A stretch of DNA of 40,574 nt from Streptomyces sp. NRRL S-87 (GCF_000719335.1 NZ_JOGB01000062.1:1-40574); one strand, 5' to 3'. Shown: positions 7,986-17,277, numbered from the stretch's first letter. The notes: generated by a model from the letters alone, not told the origin. Translations and numbers: made by a program.

Positions 7986-8156
7986 ACCGTGCTCATTCCC
8001 CCGGAATTGATCAGAAGTCTAGAAAACGCAAAAACCTCGCTCTTGGGCCCGAAAGAGACATCGGACCAGCGTCGGCGCGTGTGCGTGCGATAGACATTGT
8101 GTCCAGCCGCCGCCGGAGGGCGGCAACCGCTTTTCCGCCCGAAGGGAGCCCCCCGA

Positions 8157-9137
8157 GTGCCTCGCGAGACGCAGCGCGACCGGCGACGACGGAAGGCCGT
8201 GCTGCCCGGCCTCGCGGTGCTCGCGGCCCTGGCCGCCGGGTGCAGCGCGGGCGCGGGCGCCGACGGCACCGGGACCGACCCCAAGCCCGGCGAGACCCCC
8301 GTCACGCAGGCCGCGCCCGGCAAGTACAGCGTGCTGCCCGAGCCCTGCTCGTCCGTCGGGTCGCGCCGGCTGAAGTCGATGCTGCCGAGCATGTCGTCCC
8401 TCACTTCCGAGCAGCGCGAGGAGCTGTACGCGGGCACGGCGGACGTCTCGTACGACGGCGACCGCCGCGTCGGCTGCCGCTGGAAGGCGGAGGCCGAGGA
8501 CGCGACGCGACTGCTGTCCGTGGGGTACGAGCGGGTGGTCGCCTACGACCCGTCGACCAGCGACGACGACAAGGCGCAGGAGGTGTACGTACGCCAGCTG
8601 CAGGCCGCGCACCTGACCCTGCCGACCCCGACCACCGCGGCCACCGCTTCGGCGACCGCGTCCGCCCCCACCTCGGTCACCGCCCCGACGGCAAAGGCGT
8701 CCGGCGCCCCCGGCGCGGCCGGTACGCCCGCCACGTCGGCCGGCACGGCCTCCGGCAAGCCGCCCGGCACCGGCCAGGCAGCGGGGACAGCCCCCGGGAC
8801 CTCGGCCGCGCCGGGCAAGGGCTCCCCGAGCGGCACGCCGTCGGCCCCCACCAGCACGGGCCCCGGCACCGGCGAGGACGAGGGCGACGACGAGTTCCTG
8901 GGCTCGCGCGTGCTGGAGGACCTGGGCGACGAGGCGTTCCTGGAGGACCGGCTCAACCCGGCCGGCCCGACGTCCCAGGCGCGGACCGTCCGCATCGTCT
9001 TCCGCTCGTCCAACGTGATCGTGACGCTCGAGTACGCGGTCCAGCCGATCCTGCCCGGCGCGGTCCCGGACGCGAAGCAGACCCAGCAGCGTGCGCTCCA
9101 GCTGGCCTCGCAGCTCGCCGACGAGCTGACCGACTGA
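8157..9137 (+). CDS. Lipoprotein with DUF3558-like domain and long Pro/Thr/Ala linker
   Basis: This predicted lipoprotein of about 326 residues has an arginine-rich n-region, a hydrophobic stretch and the lipobox LAAGC with Cys29 as lipidated residue. The GTG at 8157 is chosen over an upstream GTG (8097) because GAAGGGAG lies 8 bases before it and the signal peptide starts properly. The mature protein begins with LPEPCSSVGSRRL, contains CRWKAE, and then a low-complexity Thr/Pro/Ala/Gly segment (about 160-260) splits it from an acidic GEDEGDDE region and a C-terminal FRSSNVIVTLEY. The first and last elements match those of the next gene, so the two are paralogues with a large insertion here. 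Function is unknown. It is anchored outside the membrane. Confidence 0.85.
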   Translation: MPRETQRDRRRRKAVLPGLAVLAALAAGCSAGAGADGTGTDPKPGETPVTQAAPGKYSVLPEPCSSVGSRRLKSMLPSMSSLTSEQREELYAGTADVSYDGDRRVGCRWKAEAEDATRLLSVGYERVVAYDPSTSDDDKAQEVYVRQLQAAHLTLPTPTTAATASATASAPTSVTAPTAKASGAPGAAGTPATSAGTASGKPPGTGQAAGTAPGTSAAPGKGSPSGTPSAPTSTGPGTGEDEGDDEFLGSRVLEDLGDEAFLEDRLNPAGPTSQARTVRIVFRSSNVIVTLEYAVQPILPGAVPDAKQTQQRALQLASQLADELTD

Positions 9138-9242
9138 CCGGCTGACCGGCTGGCCGACTGACCGGCTGGCCGACTTGATGGCTGGCCGACTTGATGGCTG
9201 GCCGACTGACCCCCTGACCCACTGACTCCCTGACCCACTGCC
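9132..9242. repeat. Short tandem repeats between the two lipoprotein genes
   Basis: Just after the stop codon, degenerate 8-base blocks (CTGACCGG, CTGGCCGA) repeat for about 100 bases. They include two near-exact copies of the 16-base unit GGCTGGCCGACTTGAT around 9165-9200, and then blocks like CTGACCCA. TGA triplets occur in every unit. The array looks like slippage-driven growth downstream of a gene. Confidence 0.75.
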
Positions 9243-9260
9243 GACCCACCACCCGACCGG

Positions 9261-9284
9261 CCTGCAACCGTCCGCGGTTGCAGG
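9261..9284. terminator. Hairpin after the first lipoprotein gene
   Basis: A perfect 10-bp inverted repeat, CCTGCAACCG and CGGTTGCAGG with loop TCCG, closes the repeat array and precedes the second lipoprotein gene. It is a likely factor-independent terminator. Confidence 0.75.
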
Positions 9285-9365
9285 GGCGTGACCTCACGCA
9301 CACGCGTCCGTGGCCCGCTCGGGCTACCGTTGCCGGGTCCCCGCAGACCACTGAGTGAAGGAACC

Positions 9366-10100
9366 ATGCACCGATCAGCCTCGCGCCTCACCCGCCTCAT
9401 CGCCTGTGCAGCCGTCCCGGTGATCCTGGCCGTCTCCGGCTGCTCCTCGGACTCCGACTCGGGTACGGGCTCCGGCGCTGACGGCGGCAGCAAGTCCGAC
9501 GGGGGCTCGGCCTCGGCCCCCACCGCCAAGCCCACGCCCACCCTGGAGAAGGTGGCGTTCGCCAAGCTGCCCGAGCCGTGCAAGACGCTCGCCGCGAAGA
9601 CGATCGGCGCGCTCGTGCCCGAGGCGAAGGACGCGGACGGTACGGCCGCCAAGTCCAACGACCTCTCCAGCCGTGCCACCTGCTCCTGGAACGGCCTCGA
9701 CGAGGACGGCCTGAAGGGTTCCTCGTACCGCTGGCTGGCGGTGTCGATGGCCCGCTACGACTCGCACGAGTCCCTGGGCGGCGGCAACAAGCGCGCCGCC
9801 GAGCAGTACGCGAAGCAGGTCGAGGCGGCGAAGACCGCCGAGGGCGCGACGGGCGTCCAGGCGCAGCCGGCCTCGGGCATCGGCGACGAGGCGACGACGG
9901 TGGTGTCGAGGGCGAAGAAGCAGGTTGACTTCTTCAACCAGACCGTCGTCGTGCGCACCGAGAACGTCGTGATCACGCTGGACTACAACGGCGCCTCCTA
10001 CGAGGGCCAGAAGGCGCCCGACACGGCGAAGCTCCTCCAGGACGCCGTCGCGGCGGCCAAGGAGGCGGTGGCCTCGGTGGCCGGTGCCAACAAGCAGTGA
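9366..10100 (+). CDS. DUF3558-like lipoprotein
   Basis: This 244-residue predicted lipoprotein starts MHRSASRLTRL and has the lipobox AVSGC with Cys26. A short Ser/Gly/Asp-rich spacer follows. The globular part runs from LPEPCKTLAAKTIGAL through CSWNGLD to VRTENVVITLDYNG near the end. The two cysteines in PEPC and CSW are also present in the upstream paralogue and could form a disulphide. GAAGGAACC directly precedes the ATG at 9366. Members of this actinobacterial family are cell-surface proteins of unknown role. With its neighbour it forms a tandem pair separated by repeats and a hairpin, so they are probably transcribed separately. Confidence 0.87.
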   Translation: MHRSASRLTRLIACAAVPVILAVSGCSSDSDSGTGSGADGGSKSDGGSASAPTAKPTPTLEKVAFAKLPEPCKTLAAKTIGALVPEAKDADGTAAKSNDLSSRATCSWNGLDEDGLKGSSYRWLAVSMARYDSHESLGGGNKRAAEQYAKQVEAAKTAEGATGVQAQPASGIGDEATTVVSRAKKQVDFFNQTVVVRTENVVITLDYNGASYEGQKAPDTAKLLQDAVAAAKEAVASVAGANKQ

Positions 10101-10216
10101 CCTGTCGGTAGTCGTCCGTAAGCAGCTGTGTTCCTTGTGGGGCCTGGCGGTGTGACGTACGGCGGGCATGTGCCAGGCTGTGCCCGCCAGGCTCGAAGGT
10201 GGGGAGGGGATCGCGG

Positions 10217-12088
10217 GTGGCCGCGATGCAGCTGACACGGACGCACCGGATTCTCATCGGTGTCGTCATCGCCGGTGCCGTGGTGATCGCGGGCATCGGT
10301 TTCGCGGGCTCGTACGCCGCGGTGCGCGCCCTCGCGATCAAGAAGGGCTTCGGGGACTTCTCCCTCGTCTTTCCCATCGGCATCGACGCGGGCATCTGCG
10401 TGCTGCTCGCGCTGGACCTGCTGCTGACGTGGATCCGGATCCCGTTCCCGCTGCTGCGGCAGACGGCGTGGCTGCTGACGGCGGCCACGATCGCGTTCAA
10501 CGGTGCGGCGGCGTGGCCGGACCCGCTCGGCGTGGGCATGCACGCGGTCATCCCGGTGCTGTTCGTGGTCACGGTGGAGGCGGCCCGGCACGCGGTCGGG
10601 CGGATCGCGGACATCACCGCGGACCGGCACATGGAGGGCGTGCGCCTGACGCGCTGGATGCTCTCGCCGTTCCCGACGTTCAAGCTGTGGCGGCGGATGA
10701 AGCTGTGGGAGCTGCGCTCGTACGAGCAGGCGGTCGGCATGGAGCAGGACCGGCTGATCTACCAGGCGCGGCTCCAGGCGCGGTACGGGCGGGCCTGGCG
10801 CCGGAAGGCGCCGGTGGAGGCGCTCATGCCGCTCCGGCTGGCCCGGATCGGCGTCCCGCTCGCGCAGACCGCGCCGGAGGGCCTGGCCGCGGCGGGCATC
10901 GACCCGGTGCTGCTGCCCCCGGCGAAGCCCGCGGTCGCCGCGGGCGAGCCGGCCGCCGTGGCGGGCCCCGCCGCGGCCGCGGCCCCGGTCGGGGCCGCCG
11001 ACGGCTCGCGGCCGGCGCTCGCGGCGGGCGCGGCGGCACAGCTGCCCGCGCTGGACCTCGCGCAGCTGGCCCAGCTGGCTCAGCTCGCTCAGATCCAGGC
11101 ACTGGCCGCGCAGCAGGCCGAGCAGCAGGCCGAGCAGCCGCAGGCCGACCAGCAGGTCCAGCCGCCGCAGGCCGCACCGCAGACCCGGCAGCCGCAGGCC
11201 GCACCGCAGGGCCGGCCGCAGCCGGCCCAGGCGGGACAGCCCGGCCCGCACCCGCAGGACGCCCGGCAGCCGCAGGCACCGGTCCGGCCGCAGCAGCCGC
11301 AGCAGGCGCAGCAGGCCGGTGGCCGCCCGGGCATACCCGTGCAGGGCGCCCCGCAGCAGGGCGTGCCCCAGCAGCAGGCCGCGCCCCAGCCCGCGACCGG
11401 CCACCAGCAGTCCGCCGGTCCGCTCCCCCAGCCCGCACCGCAGGGCGGCCCCGTCGCCCCGCAGGGTCCGCAGGGTCCGCAGGGTCCGCAGGGTCTGCAG
11501 GCACCGCAGCCCGGTGCCGAGCAGGGCGTCTGGGCCGGGCCGCCGTTCTCGATCCCGGCCGACCAGCTGGACCCGACGCAGATGCCGGCCGCGCACGGCA
11601 GCTCGTGGTTCGCCGGCCCGACGGCGCCGAAGGGCGCGTACCAGGGCGGCTACAACCCGCAGTTCGTCGAGGGTCTCGAGCCGCACCCGGTGGCGCCCCC
11701 GATGGGGCCGGAGGCCGCACCGGAGCAGGCCCCGGTTCCGCTGCCCACCCCGAGCGGTGCCGAGCCGGACCGGGCCGCTCCCGCCCCCGAGCAGGGGCGC
11801 GCGGAGAACCTCCAGGGCGTCCTGGACATGGACCTGTCCGACGAGTCCGGGGCCGGCGCCGAGGACTCCGTCCAGGCCGGTGACGCCGAGTTCCAGGAGC
11901 TGGCGTACAAGGCGTTCAAGGCGTTCGTGGACGAGTACAACAACTACCCGTCCACCGAGGTCCTGGAGATACACCTCGCGGACATCCACGGGGTGACCCA
12001 CCCCCGTGCGGCGAGCATGCTGCGCCGGATGCTGCCCTACATGAAGCAGCGCCACCAGACGGAGCTGGAGAACGAGCACATCGCCTGA
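10217..12088 (+). CDS. DUF2637 (SpdB-like) membrane protein with Pro/Gln-rich linker
   Basis: The 623-residue product has an N-terminal DUF2637 region (about residues 5-130) with four predicted transmembrane helices, including GVVIAGAVVIAGIGFAGSYAAV, VFPIGIDAGICVLLALDLLL and MHAVIPVLFVVTVEAARH. DUF2637 is found in SpdB spread proteins of Streptomyces plasmids and in chromosomal relatives. Next comes a basic cytosolic segment with KLWRRMKLWELRSYEQ, then about 300 residues rich in Gln, Pro and Ala with GPQ and QAEQ repeats. A conserved acidic C-terminal domain of about 70 residues (FQELAYKAFKAFVDEYNNYPS to MLPYMKQRHQ) resembles a small helical DNA- or protein-binding fold. GTG 10217 is preferred because GGGGAGGGGA lies 6 bases upstream. 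Its exact role is unknown. No conjugation genes are nearby. Confidence 0.85.
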   Translation: MAAMQLTRTHRILIGVVIAGAVVIAGIGFAGSYAAVRALAIKKGFGDFSLVFPIGIDAGICVLLALDLLLTWIRIPFPLLRQTAWLLTAATIAFNGAAAWPDPLGVGMHAVIPVLFVVTVEAARHAVGRIADITADRHMEGVRLTRWMLSPFPTFKLWRRMKLWELRSYEQAVGMEQDRLIYQARLQARYGRAWRRKAPVEALMPLRLARIGVPLAQTAPEGLAAAGIDPVLLPPAKPAVAAGEPAAVAGPAAAAAPVGAADGSRPALAAGAAAQLPALDLAQLAQLAQLAQIQALAAQQAEQQAEQPQADQQVQPPQAAPQTRQPQAAPQGRPQPAQAGQPGPHPQDARQPQAPVRPQQPQQAQQAGGRPGIPVQGAPQQGVPQQQAAPQPATGHQQSAGPLPQPAPQGGPVAPQGPQGPQGPQGLQAPQPGAEQGVWAGPPFSIPADQLDPTQMPAAHGSSWFAGPTAPKGAYQGGYNPQFVEGLEPHPVAPPMGPEAAPEQAPVPLPTPSGAEPDRAAPAPEQGRAENLQGVLDMDLSDESGAGAEDSVQAGDAEFQELAYKAFKAFVDEYNNYPSTEVLEIHLADIHGVTHPRAASMLRRMLPYMKQRHQTELENEHIA

Positions 12089-12108
12089 GCCGCACCGGCT
12101 CCGGGAAC

Positions 12109-12148
12109 GGCCGAGGGCCCGCACCCCAGGGGGTGCGGGCCCTCGGCC
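12109..12148. terminator. Bidirectional terminator hairpin
   Basis: A perfect 19-bp inverted repeat (12109-12127 and 12130-12148, loop AG) lies between the convergent DUF2637 gene and lysS. It should end transcription from both sides. Confidence 0.88.
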
Positions 12149-12162
12149 GTCGTGCGTAGCGA

Positions 12163-13899
12163 TCAGGCGGCCAGCAGCTTGCGCACCCGGTCGGCGCCCA
12201 CCGCCAGGAGCAGCGTGGGCAGGCGCGGGCCGGTCTCGCGGGTGACGAGCAGGCGGTAGAGCAGCGCGAAGAACTGCCGCTGCGCGACCTTCAGCTCGGG
12301 CGTCGGCTTGGCCTCCGGGTCGAGCCCGGCCATGACCTTCGGCACGCCGTAGACCAGCGTCGTCAGGCCGTCCAGCGACCAGTGCGTGTCGAGGCCCTCC
12401 AGCAGGAGCGCCAGCGAGCGGCGTCCCTCCTCGTCGAGCGAGCCGAGCAGTTCGGCGTCGGGCTCGTCGCGGACCAGGGTGCGCTGGTCGGCCGGAACCT
12501 GGGTGGTGATCCAGTTCTCGGCGCGGTCCAGGCGGGGGCGGACCTCGTCGAGGGAGGCCAGCGGGTTCGCCGGGTCCAGGTCGGACAGGATCCGCAGCGT
12601 CTGCTCGTCGTGGCCGGCGGTGATGTCGACGACGGACGCGAGGGTCCGGTACGGCATCGGGCGCGGGGTGCGCGGCAGCTCGTGGGAGGCGACGCGCACG
12701 GCACGGGAGTGGGCGGCGGCGTCGGCGGGCAGCACGGAGCCGTCGGCGACCTTGGCCTCCAGCTTGTCCCACTCGTCGTACAGCCGCTGGATCTCCTGGT
12801 CGAAGGCGATCTTGAAGGACTGGTTCGGGCGGCGGCGGGCGTAGAGCCAGCGCAGGAGCTGCGGCTCCATGATCTTCAGGGCGTCGGCCGCGGTCGGGAC
12901 GCCGCCCTTCGACGACGACATCTTGGCCATGCCGCTGATGCCCACGAACGCGTACATCGGGCCGATGGGCTGCTGCCCGTCGAAGATGTGCACGATCTGG
13001 CCGCCGACCTGGAACGAGGAGCCCGGCGAGGAGTGGTCCACGCCCGAGGGCTCGAACACGACGCCCTCGAAGGCCCAGCGCATCGGCCAGTCGACCTTCC
13101 AGACCAGCTTGCCGCGGTTGAACTCGGTCAGCTTGACCGTCTCGGTGAACTCGTCCTCCGTGCAGACGTACGTCAGCTCGGTGGTCTCGTCGTTGTAGGA
13201 GAGGACCTTGGTGAAGTCCTTGTTGCAGGCGCCGCAGTAGGGCTTGTACGGGAAGTACTCCGCGCCCTCGGCGCTGCCGTCGTCCTCGTTCGCGGCGCCC
13301 GAGCCCTCGGCGGCCTCCAGCTCGGCCTCGTCGACCGGCTTCTGGCCCTGCTTCTTCGCGGCCTTGGGCTTGGTGCGGTACTGGGCGAGCACGGCGTCGA
13401 TGTCGCCGCGGTGCTTCATCGCGTGCAGGATCTGCTCGCGGTAGACGCCGGTCGTGTACTGCTCGGTCTGGCTGATCGGGTCGTACTCGACGCCCAGCTC
13501 GGCCAGGGACTCGACCATGGCGGCCTTGAAGTGCTCGGCCCAGTTCGGGTACGGGGAGCCGGCCGGGGCCGGGACCGAGGTCAGCGGGCGCCCGATGTGC
13601 TGGGCGTGCGACTCCTCGGTGACGCCGGGGATGCCCGCGGGGACCTTGCGGTAGCGGTCGTAGTCGTCCCACGAGATGAGGTGGCGGACCTCGTACCCGC
13701 GGCGGCGGATCTCGTCCGCGACCAGGTGCGGGGTCATGACCTCGCGCAGGTTGCCCAGGTGGATGGGGCCGGAGGGGGACAGACCGGACGCGACGACGAT
13801 CGGTTTGCCCGGCGCACGGCGCTCCGCCTCGGCGATGACCTCGTCCGCGAAACGGGAGACCCAGTCGGTCTCGGTGCTGCTCTGGGCGCTCTGAGCCAC
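12163..13899 (-). CDS. lysS: Lysyl-tRNA synthetase, class I
   Basis: This 578-residue enzyme charges tRNA-Lys. It belongs to the class I (archaeal-type, LysK-like) family, not the usual bacterial class II. The Rossmann signature is SGLSPSGPIHLGNLREVM near residue 40 (HIGH equivalent HLGN) and the second is KMSSSKGG near 300 (KMSKS). Between them, YCGACNKDF and a following Cys suggest a small metal-binding insertion, preceded by an acidic and lysine-rich stretch (about 175-210). The C-terminal half is the helical anticodon-binding cage. GTG 13899 is chosen because AAGGA lies 6 bases upstream and the protein then begins MAQSAQSSTETDW. It is divergent from argS across about 217 bases, so the two synthetase genes share a control region. 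Confidence 0.95.
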   Translation of the reverse strand: MAQSAQSSTETDWVSRFADEVIAEAERRAPGKPIVVASGLSPSGPIHLGNLREVMTPHLVADEIRRRGYEVRHLISWDDYDRYRKVPAGIPGVTEESHAQHIGRPLTSVPAPAGSPYPNWAEHFKAAMVESLAELGVEYDPISQTEQYTTGVYREQILHAMKHRGDIDAVLAQYRTKPKAAKKQGQKPVDEAELEAAEGSGAANEDDGSAEGAEYFPYKPYCGACNKDFTKVLSYNDETTELTYVCTEDEFTETVKLTEFNRGKLVWKVDWPMRWAFEGVVFEPSGVDHSSPGSSFQVGGQIVHIFDGQQPIGPMYAFVGISGMAKMSSSKGGVPTAADALKIMEPQLLRWLYARRRPNQSFKIAFDQEIQRLYDEWDKLEAKVADGSVLPADAAAHSRAVRVASHELPRTPRPMPYRTLASVVDITAGHDEQTLRILSDLDPANPLASLDEVRPRLDRAENWITTQVPADQRTLVRDEPDAELLGSLDEEGRRSLALLLEGLDTHWSLDGLTTLVYGVPKVMAGLDPEAKPTPELKVAQRQFFALLYRLLVTRETGPRLPTLLLAVGADRVRKLLAA

Positions 13900-14116
13900 G
13901 ACACGTCCTTCTATCTCGTACTGCTCGTACTGCTTGGCTGGGAACCATTCTCCCAGACGGAGTCCCCGCCCCCGGGGTTGCTTTATATGCCGCGATGGGG
14001 TCGATGCCCCCGTGGGATACTCGTGAGGCCCGGCGTATACGTACGCGCACCCTGCGTGCCGTACGGGCGTCCGGGCGTACGGACGCTCACCCGCACTCTC
14101 ACAGGAACGGCAGCCC

Positions 14117-15916
14117 ATGGCCTCGGTCCCTTCCCTCGCCTCGATCGTCAACCAGCGCGTCGCGGACGCCCTCGCCTCCGCCCTGCCGGAGGCCGGTGCG
14201 GCCGACCCGCTGCTGCGACGAAGCGACCGGGCCGACTTCCAGGCCAACGGCATCCTGGCGCTCGCGAAGAAGGCGAAGGCCAACCCGCGCGAGCTGGCGA
14301 CCACGGTCGTCGACGGCCTGGACAAGGGCGACGTGCTGGCCGAGGTCGAGGTCTCCGGCCCCGGCTTCCTCAACATCACCGTCTCCGACAAGGCGATCGT
14401 CGAGACGCTCGCGGCGCGCGCCGCGGACGCCCGGCTCGGCGTGCCCCTCAACGAGAACGCCGGCACGACGGTGATCGACTACGCGCAGCCGAACGTCGCC
14501 AAGGAGATGCACGTCGGCCACCTGCGGTCGGCCGTCATCGGCGCCGCGATGGTGGAGATCCTGCAGTTCACGGGCGAGAACGTGGTCCGGCGCCACCACA
14601 TCGGCGACTGGGGCACGCAGTTCGGCATGCTCATCCAGTACCTGATGGAGCACCCGCACGAGCTGGACCACAAGGAGGGCGGCGCCGCGGACGCGGCGGA
14701 CGCGGCGGTCACCGACGCCTCGGACGAGGCCGGCGAAGAGGCCATGTCCAACCTGAACCGCCTCTACAAGGCCTCGCGGGCCCTGTTCGACGCCGACGAG
14801 GAGTTCAAGACCCGGGCCCGGGCCCGGGTGGTGGACCTCCAGGCGGGCGACCCGGAGACCCTCGCCCTGTGGCAGCGGTTCGTGGACGAGTCGAAGATCT
14901 ACTTCTACTCGGTCTTCAACAAGCTGGACATGGACATCCAGGACGAGGACATCGTCGGCGAGTCCGGCTACAACGACATGCTGGTGGAGACCTGCCGCCT
15001 GCTGGAGGAGTCGGGCGTCGCGGTCCGCTCCAACGGCGCGCTGTGCGTGTTCTTCGACGAGTACAAGGGCGTGGACGGCCAGCCGACCCCGCTGATCGTG
15101 CAGAAGTCGGACGGCGGCTTCGGCTACGCGGCCACCGACCTGTCGGCGATCCGCGACCGGGTGGGCAACCTGAAGGCGAACAGCCTGATCTACGTCGTGG
15201 ACGCCCGGCAGTCCCTGCACTTCAAGATGGTCTTCGAGACCGCCCGCCGGGCCGGCTGGCTGAACGAGGACACCAAGGCCGTGCAGCTCGCCTTCGGCAC
15301 CGTCCTCGGCGCCGACGGCAAGCCGTTCAAGACCCGTGAGGGCGAGACGGTGCGGCTGGTGGACCTGCTGGACGAGGCGATCGACCGCGCCTCGGCCGTG
15401 GTGCGGGAGAAGGCCCAGGACCTGACCGAGGCCGAGATCGCCGAGCGCGGCGCCCAGGTGGGCATCGGCGCGGTGAAGTACGCCGACCTGTCGACGTCCG
15501 CGGCCCGCGACTACAAGTTCGACCTGGACCAGATGGTGTCGCTGAACGGCGACACGTCCGTGTACCTCCAGTACGCGTACGCCCGTATCCAGTCGATCCT
15601 GCGCAAGGCGGGCGACGCCAAGCCGGTCGCGCACCCGGAGCTGGCGCTGGCGCCGACCGAGCGCGCGCTGGGCCTGCACCTGGACGCCTTCGGCGAGCTG
15701 ATCGCGGAGGCGGCGGCGGACTACGCCCCGCACAAGCTGGCGGCGTACCTGTACCAGCTGGCGTCGCTGTACACGTCGTTCTACTCGGAGTGCCCGGTCC
15801 TCAAGGCCGACACCGCCGAGCAGGTCGAGAACCGCCTGTTCCTGTGCGAGCTGACGGCCCGCACGCTGCACCAGGGCGTGTCCCTCCTCGGCATCCGCAC
15901 CCCCGAGCGCCTCTGA
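14117..15916 (+). CDS. argS: Arginyl-tRNA synthetase
   Basis: This is a 599-residue class I synthetase that charges tRNA-Arg. The N-terminal Add1 domain, which binds the tRNA D-loop, covers about residues 1-110 and includes the typical [14 protein letters not shown]. The HIGH-type motif is HVGHLRS near 134 within [25 protein letters not shown] follows, and in place of KMSKS is the GKPFKTREG loop typical of ArgRS. The C-terminal DALR anticodon domain holds [15 protein letters not shown]. Length and domain order are normal for the family. The ATG at 14117 has AGGAACGG about 9 bases upstream. The intergenic region with lysS contains short TACG-rich repeats but no T-box-like leader that I could recognise. 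Confidence 0.97.
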   Translation: MASVPSLASIVNQRVADALASALPEAGAADPLLRRSDRADFQANGILALAKKAKANPRELATTVVDGLDKGDVLAEVEVSGPGFLNITVSDKAIVETLAARAADARLGVPLNENAGTTVIDYAQPNVAKEMHVGHLRSAVIGAAMVEILQFTGENVVRRHHIGDWGTQFGMLIQYLMEHPHELDHKEGGAADAADAAVTDASDEAGEEAMSNLNRLYKASRALFDADEEFKTRARARVVDLQAGDPETLALWQRFVDESKIYFYSVFNKLDMDIQDEDIVGESGYNDMLVETCRLLEESGVAVRSNGALCVFFDEYKGVDGQPTPLIVQKSDGGFGYAATDLSAIRDRVGNLKANSLIYVVDARQSLHFKMVFETARRAGWLNEDTKAVQLAFGTVLGADGKPFKTREGETVRLVDLLDEAIDRASAVVREKAQDLTEAEIAERGAQVGIGAVKYADLSTSAARDYKFDLDQMVSLNGDTSVYLQYAYARIQSILRKAGDAKPVAHPELALAPTERALGLHLDAFGELIAEAAADYAPHKLAAYLYQLASLYTSFYSECPVLKADTAEQVENRLFLCELTARTLHQGVSLLGIRTPERL

Positions 15917-15965
15917 CCACTCGGACCGGACGACGGCCTGACGACTGGACGACGACCGGTCACCA

Positions 15966-15995
15966 GGAGCCCGCGGCACCCGTGCCGCGGGCTCC
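15966..15995. terminator. Terminator hairpin after argS
   Basis: GGAGCCCGCGGCAC and GTGCCGCGGGCTCC form a perfect 14-bp inverted repeat about 50 bases beyond the argS stop. It is a likely terminator. Confidence 0.85.
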
Positions 15996-16084
15996 CGCGC
16001 GTTCTGCCGCGACGCGCCCCGAAGGCCGGATGTGACAGGACCCGGTCATTGCGGCCATCCGCGTCCCGGCGGAATGATCGACGC

Positions 16085-17092
16085 ATGCGCCCACCCCACC
16101 GCGTCGTGATCGTCGCCTTCCCCGGTGTCGAGCTGCTCGACGTCACCGGGCCGGCCGAGGTGTTCTCGGTCGCCACCCGGGTCGCCGCCGAGGGCCATCC
16201 GGGCTACGAGGTGCGGATCGCGACGCCCGACGGGCAGCCGGTGGTCACCTCCAGCGGCGTACGGCTGGTGGCCGACCTGGCGCTGGACGACGTGGCGCCC
16301 GGCGACGTGGACACCCTGCTGGTCTCCGGCGCCGTCCGGGTGGACGGCGCCGGCGTCGAGCCGGTCCTCGACGAGGCCGTCGTCGACTGGCTCCGCAGGT
16401 CGGCGGCCGGCCCCGAGCGCGTCGGCTCGATCTGCGCGGGGGCCCACCTCCTGGCCGCCGCCGGCCTGCTGGACGGCCTGCGGGCCACCACCCACTGGCT
16501 CACGGCGCCCCGCCTCGCCGCCGACCACCCCCGCGTGCACGTCGACCCGGACCCGATCTTCGTCCGAGCCGGCCGGGTGTGGACCTGCGCGGGCATCACG
16601 GCCGGGATGGACATGGCGCTCGCCATGGTCGCCGCCGACCACGGGCCCGAACTCGCCCTCGCCACCGCCCGGATGATGGTCATGTACGTCAAACGGTCCG
16701 GGGGACAGAGCCAGTTCAGCGTCCCCCTGACGGCCGCACCCGCTACCCCCGCCGACGCCGGGGCCACCCCCGCCGGCGACCGCATCGACGAGCTGCGCGG
16801 CTGGATCGGCGAGCACCTCACCGACGACCTCTCCGCCGACGCCCTGGCCGCCCGGCTGCACCTGAGCGTGCGCCACTTCTCCCGGCTCTTCCGCCGCCGT
16901 ACGTCCACCACGCCGGCCGCCTACGTCGAGTCGGCCCGCCTGGAGGCGGCCCGCCGGCTCCTCCAGGACAGCGACCACGGCCTGCCGGAGGTCGCGGCCC
17001 TCAGCGGCCTCGGTTCGGTGGAGAGCCTGCACCGCTCCTTCCGGCGCCGCCTGGGCACGACCCCCGCCGAGTACCGCCGCCGCTTCCGCTAG
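16085..17092 (+). CDS. GlxA-family AraC-type transcriptional regulator (DJ-1/PfpI + HTH)
   Basis: This 335-residue cytosolic regulator has two domains. The first (about 1-190) is a DJ-1/PfpI glutamine amidotransferase-like fold, beginning HRVVIVAFPGVELLDVTGPAEVF and carrying the nucleophile-elbow sequence GSICAGAHLLAAAGLL with a cysteine. In this family the domain usually senses a ligand and is not catalytic. The second (about 235-335) is an AraC DNA-binding domain with two helix-turn-helix units: LSADALAARLHLSVRHFSRL, and LPEVAALSGLGSVESLHR followed by FRRRLGTTPAEYRRRFR. ATG 16085 is taken because family members start right at the first strand. The ribosome site is weak. The downstream MBL-fold hydrolase on the same strand could be a target. 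That is inference from position. Confidence 0.92.
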   Translation: MRPPHRVVIVAFPGVELLDVTGPAEVFSVATRVAAEGHPGYEVRIATPDGQPVVTSSGVRLVADLALDDVAPGDVDTLLVSGAVRVDGAGVEPVLDEAVVDWLRRSAAGPERVGSICAGAHLLAAAGLLDGLRATTHWLTAPRLAADHPRVHVDPDPIFVRAGRVWTCAGITAGMDMALAMVAADHGPELALATARMMVMYVKRSGGQSQFSVPLTAAPATPADAGATPAGDRIDELRGWIGEHLTDDLSADALAARLHLSVRHFSRLFRRRTSTTPAAYVESARLEAARRLLQDSDHGLPEVAALSGLGSVESLHRSFRRRLGTTPAEYRRRFR

Positions 17093-17277
17093 CCGGACGC
17101 GCCGGGCGGCCCCGCCGCCACCCGTCCTCCTCCCCCGTCCCCCTCACCCGCCGCCCCGGACCGCCGCCCGCGCACGCACCGCCGCCGGGCGGACCTCCGC
17201 CGTGCCCGCGTAGCCCGTCCCCCTGTACCCCCGGCCGGCCGCGCGGCCGGCCCCGACTCCCCTCCGAGGAGCAGCAC

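Noticed and set aside
11458..11505. GPQ repeats resembling collagen or a CRISPR-like array
   Set aside because: They are 9-base in-frame repeats within the DUF2637 gene, too short and without unique spacers for CRISPR.
9998..14050. Open frame of 1,350 codons on the minus strand
   Set aside because: It overlaps the DUF2637 gene and lysS in other frames. Its composition is Arg/Gly/Ala-rich and without any recognisable motif.
17241..17262. CCGGCCGG-rich inverted sequence before the MBL-fold gene as a terminator
   Set aside because: It is low-complexity G+C sequence with several equivalent pairings and lies too close to the start codon of the next gene to call.
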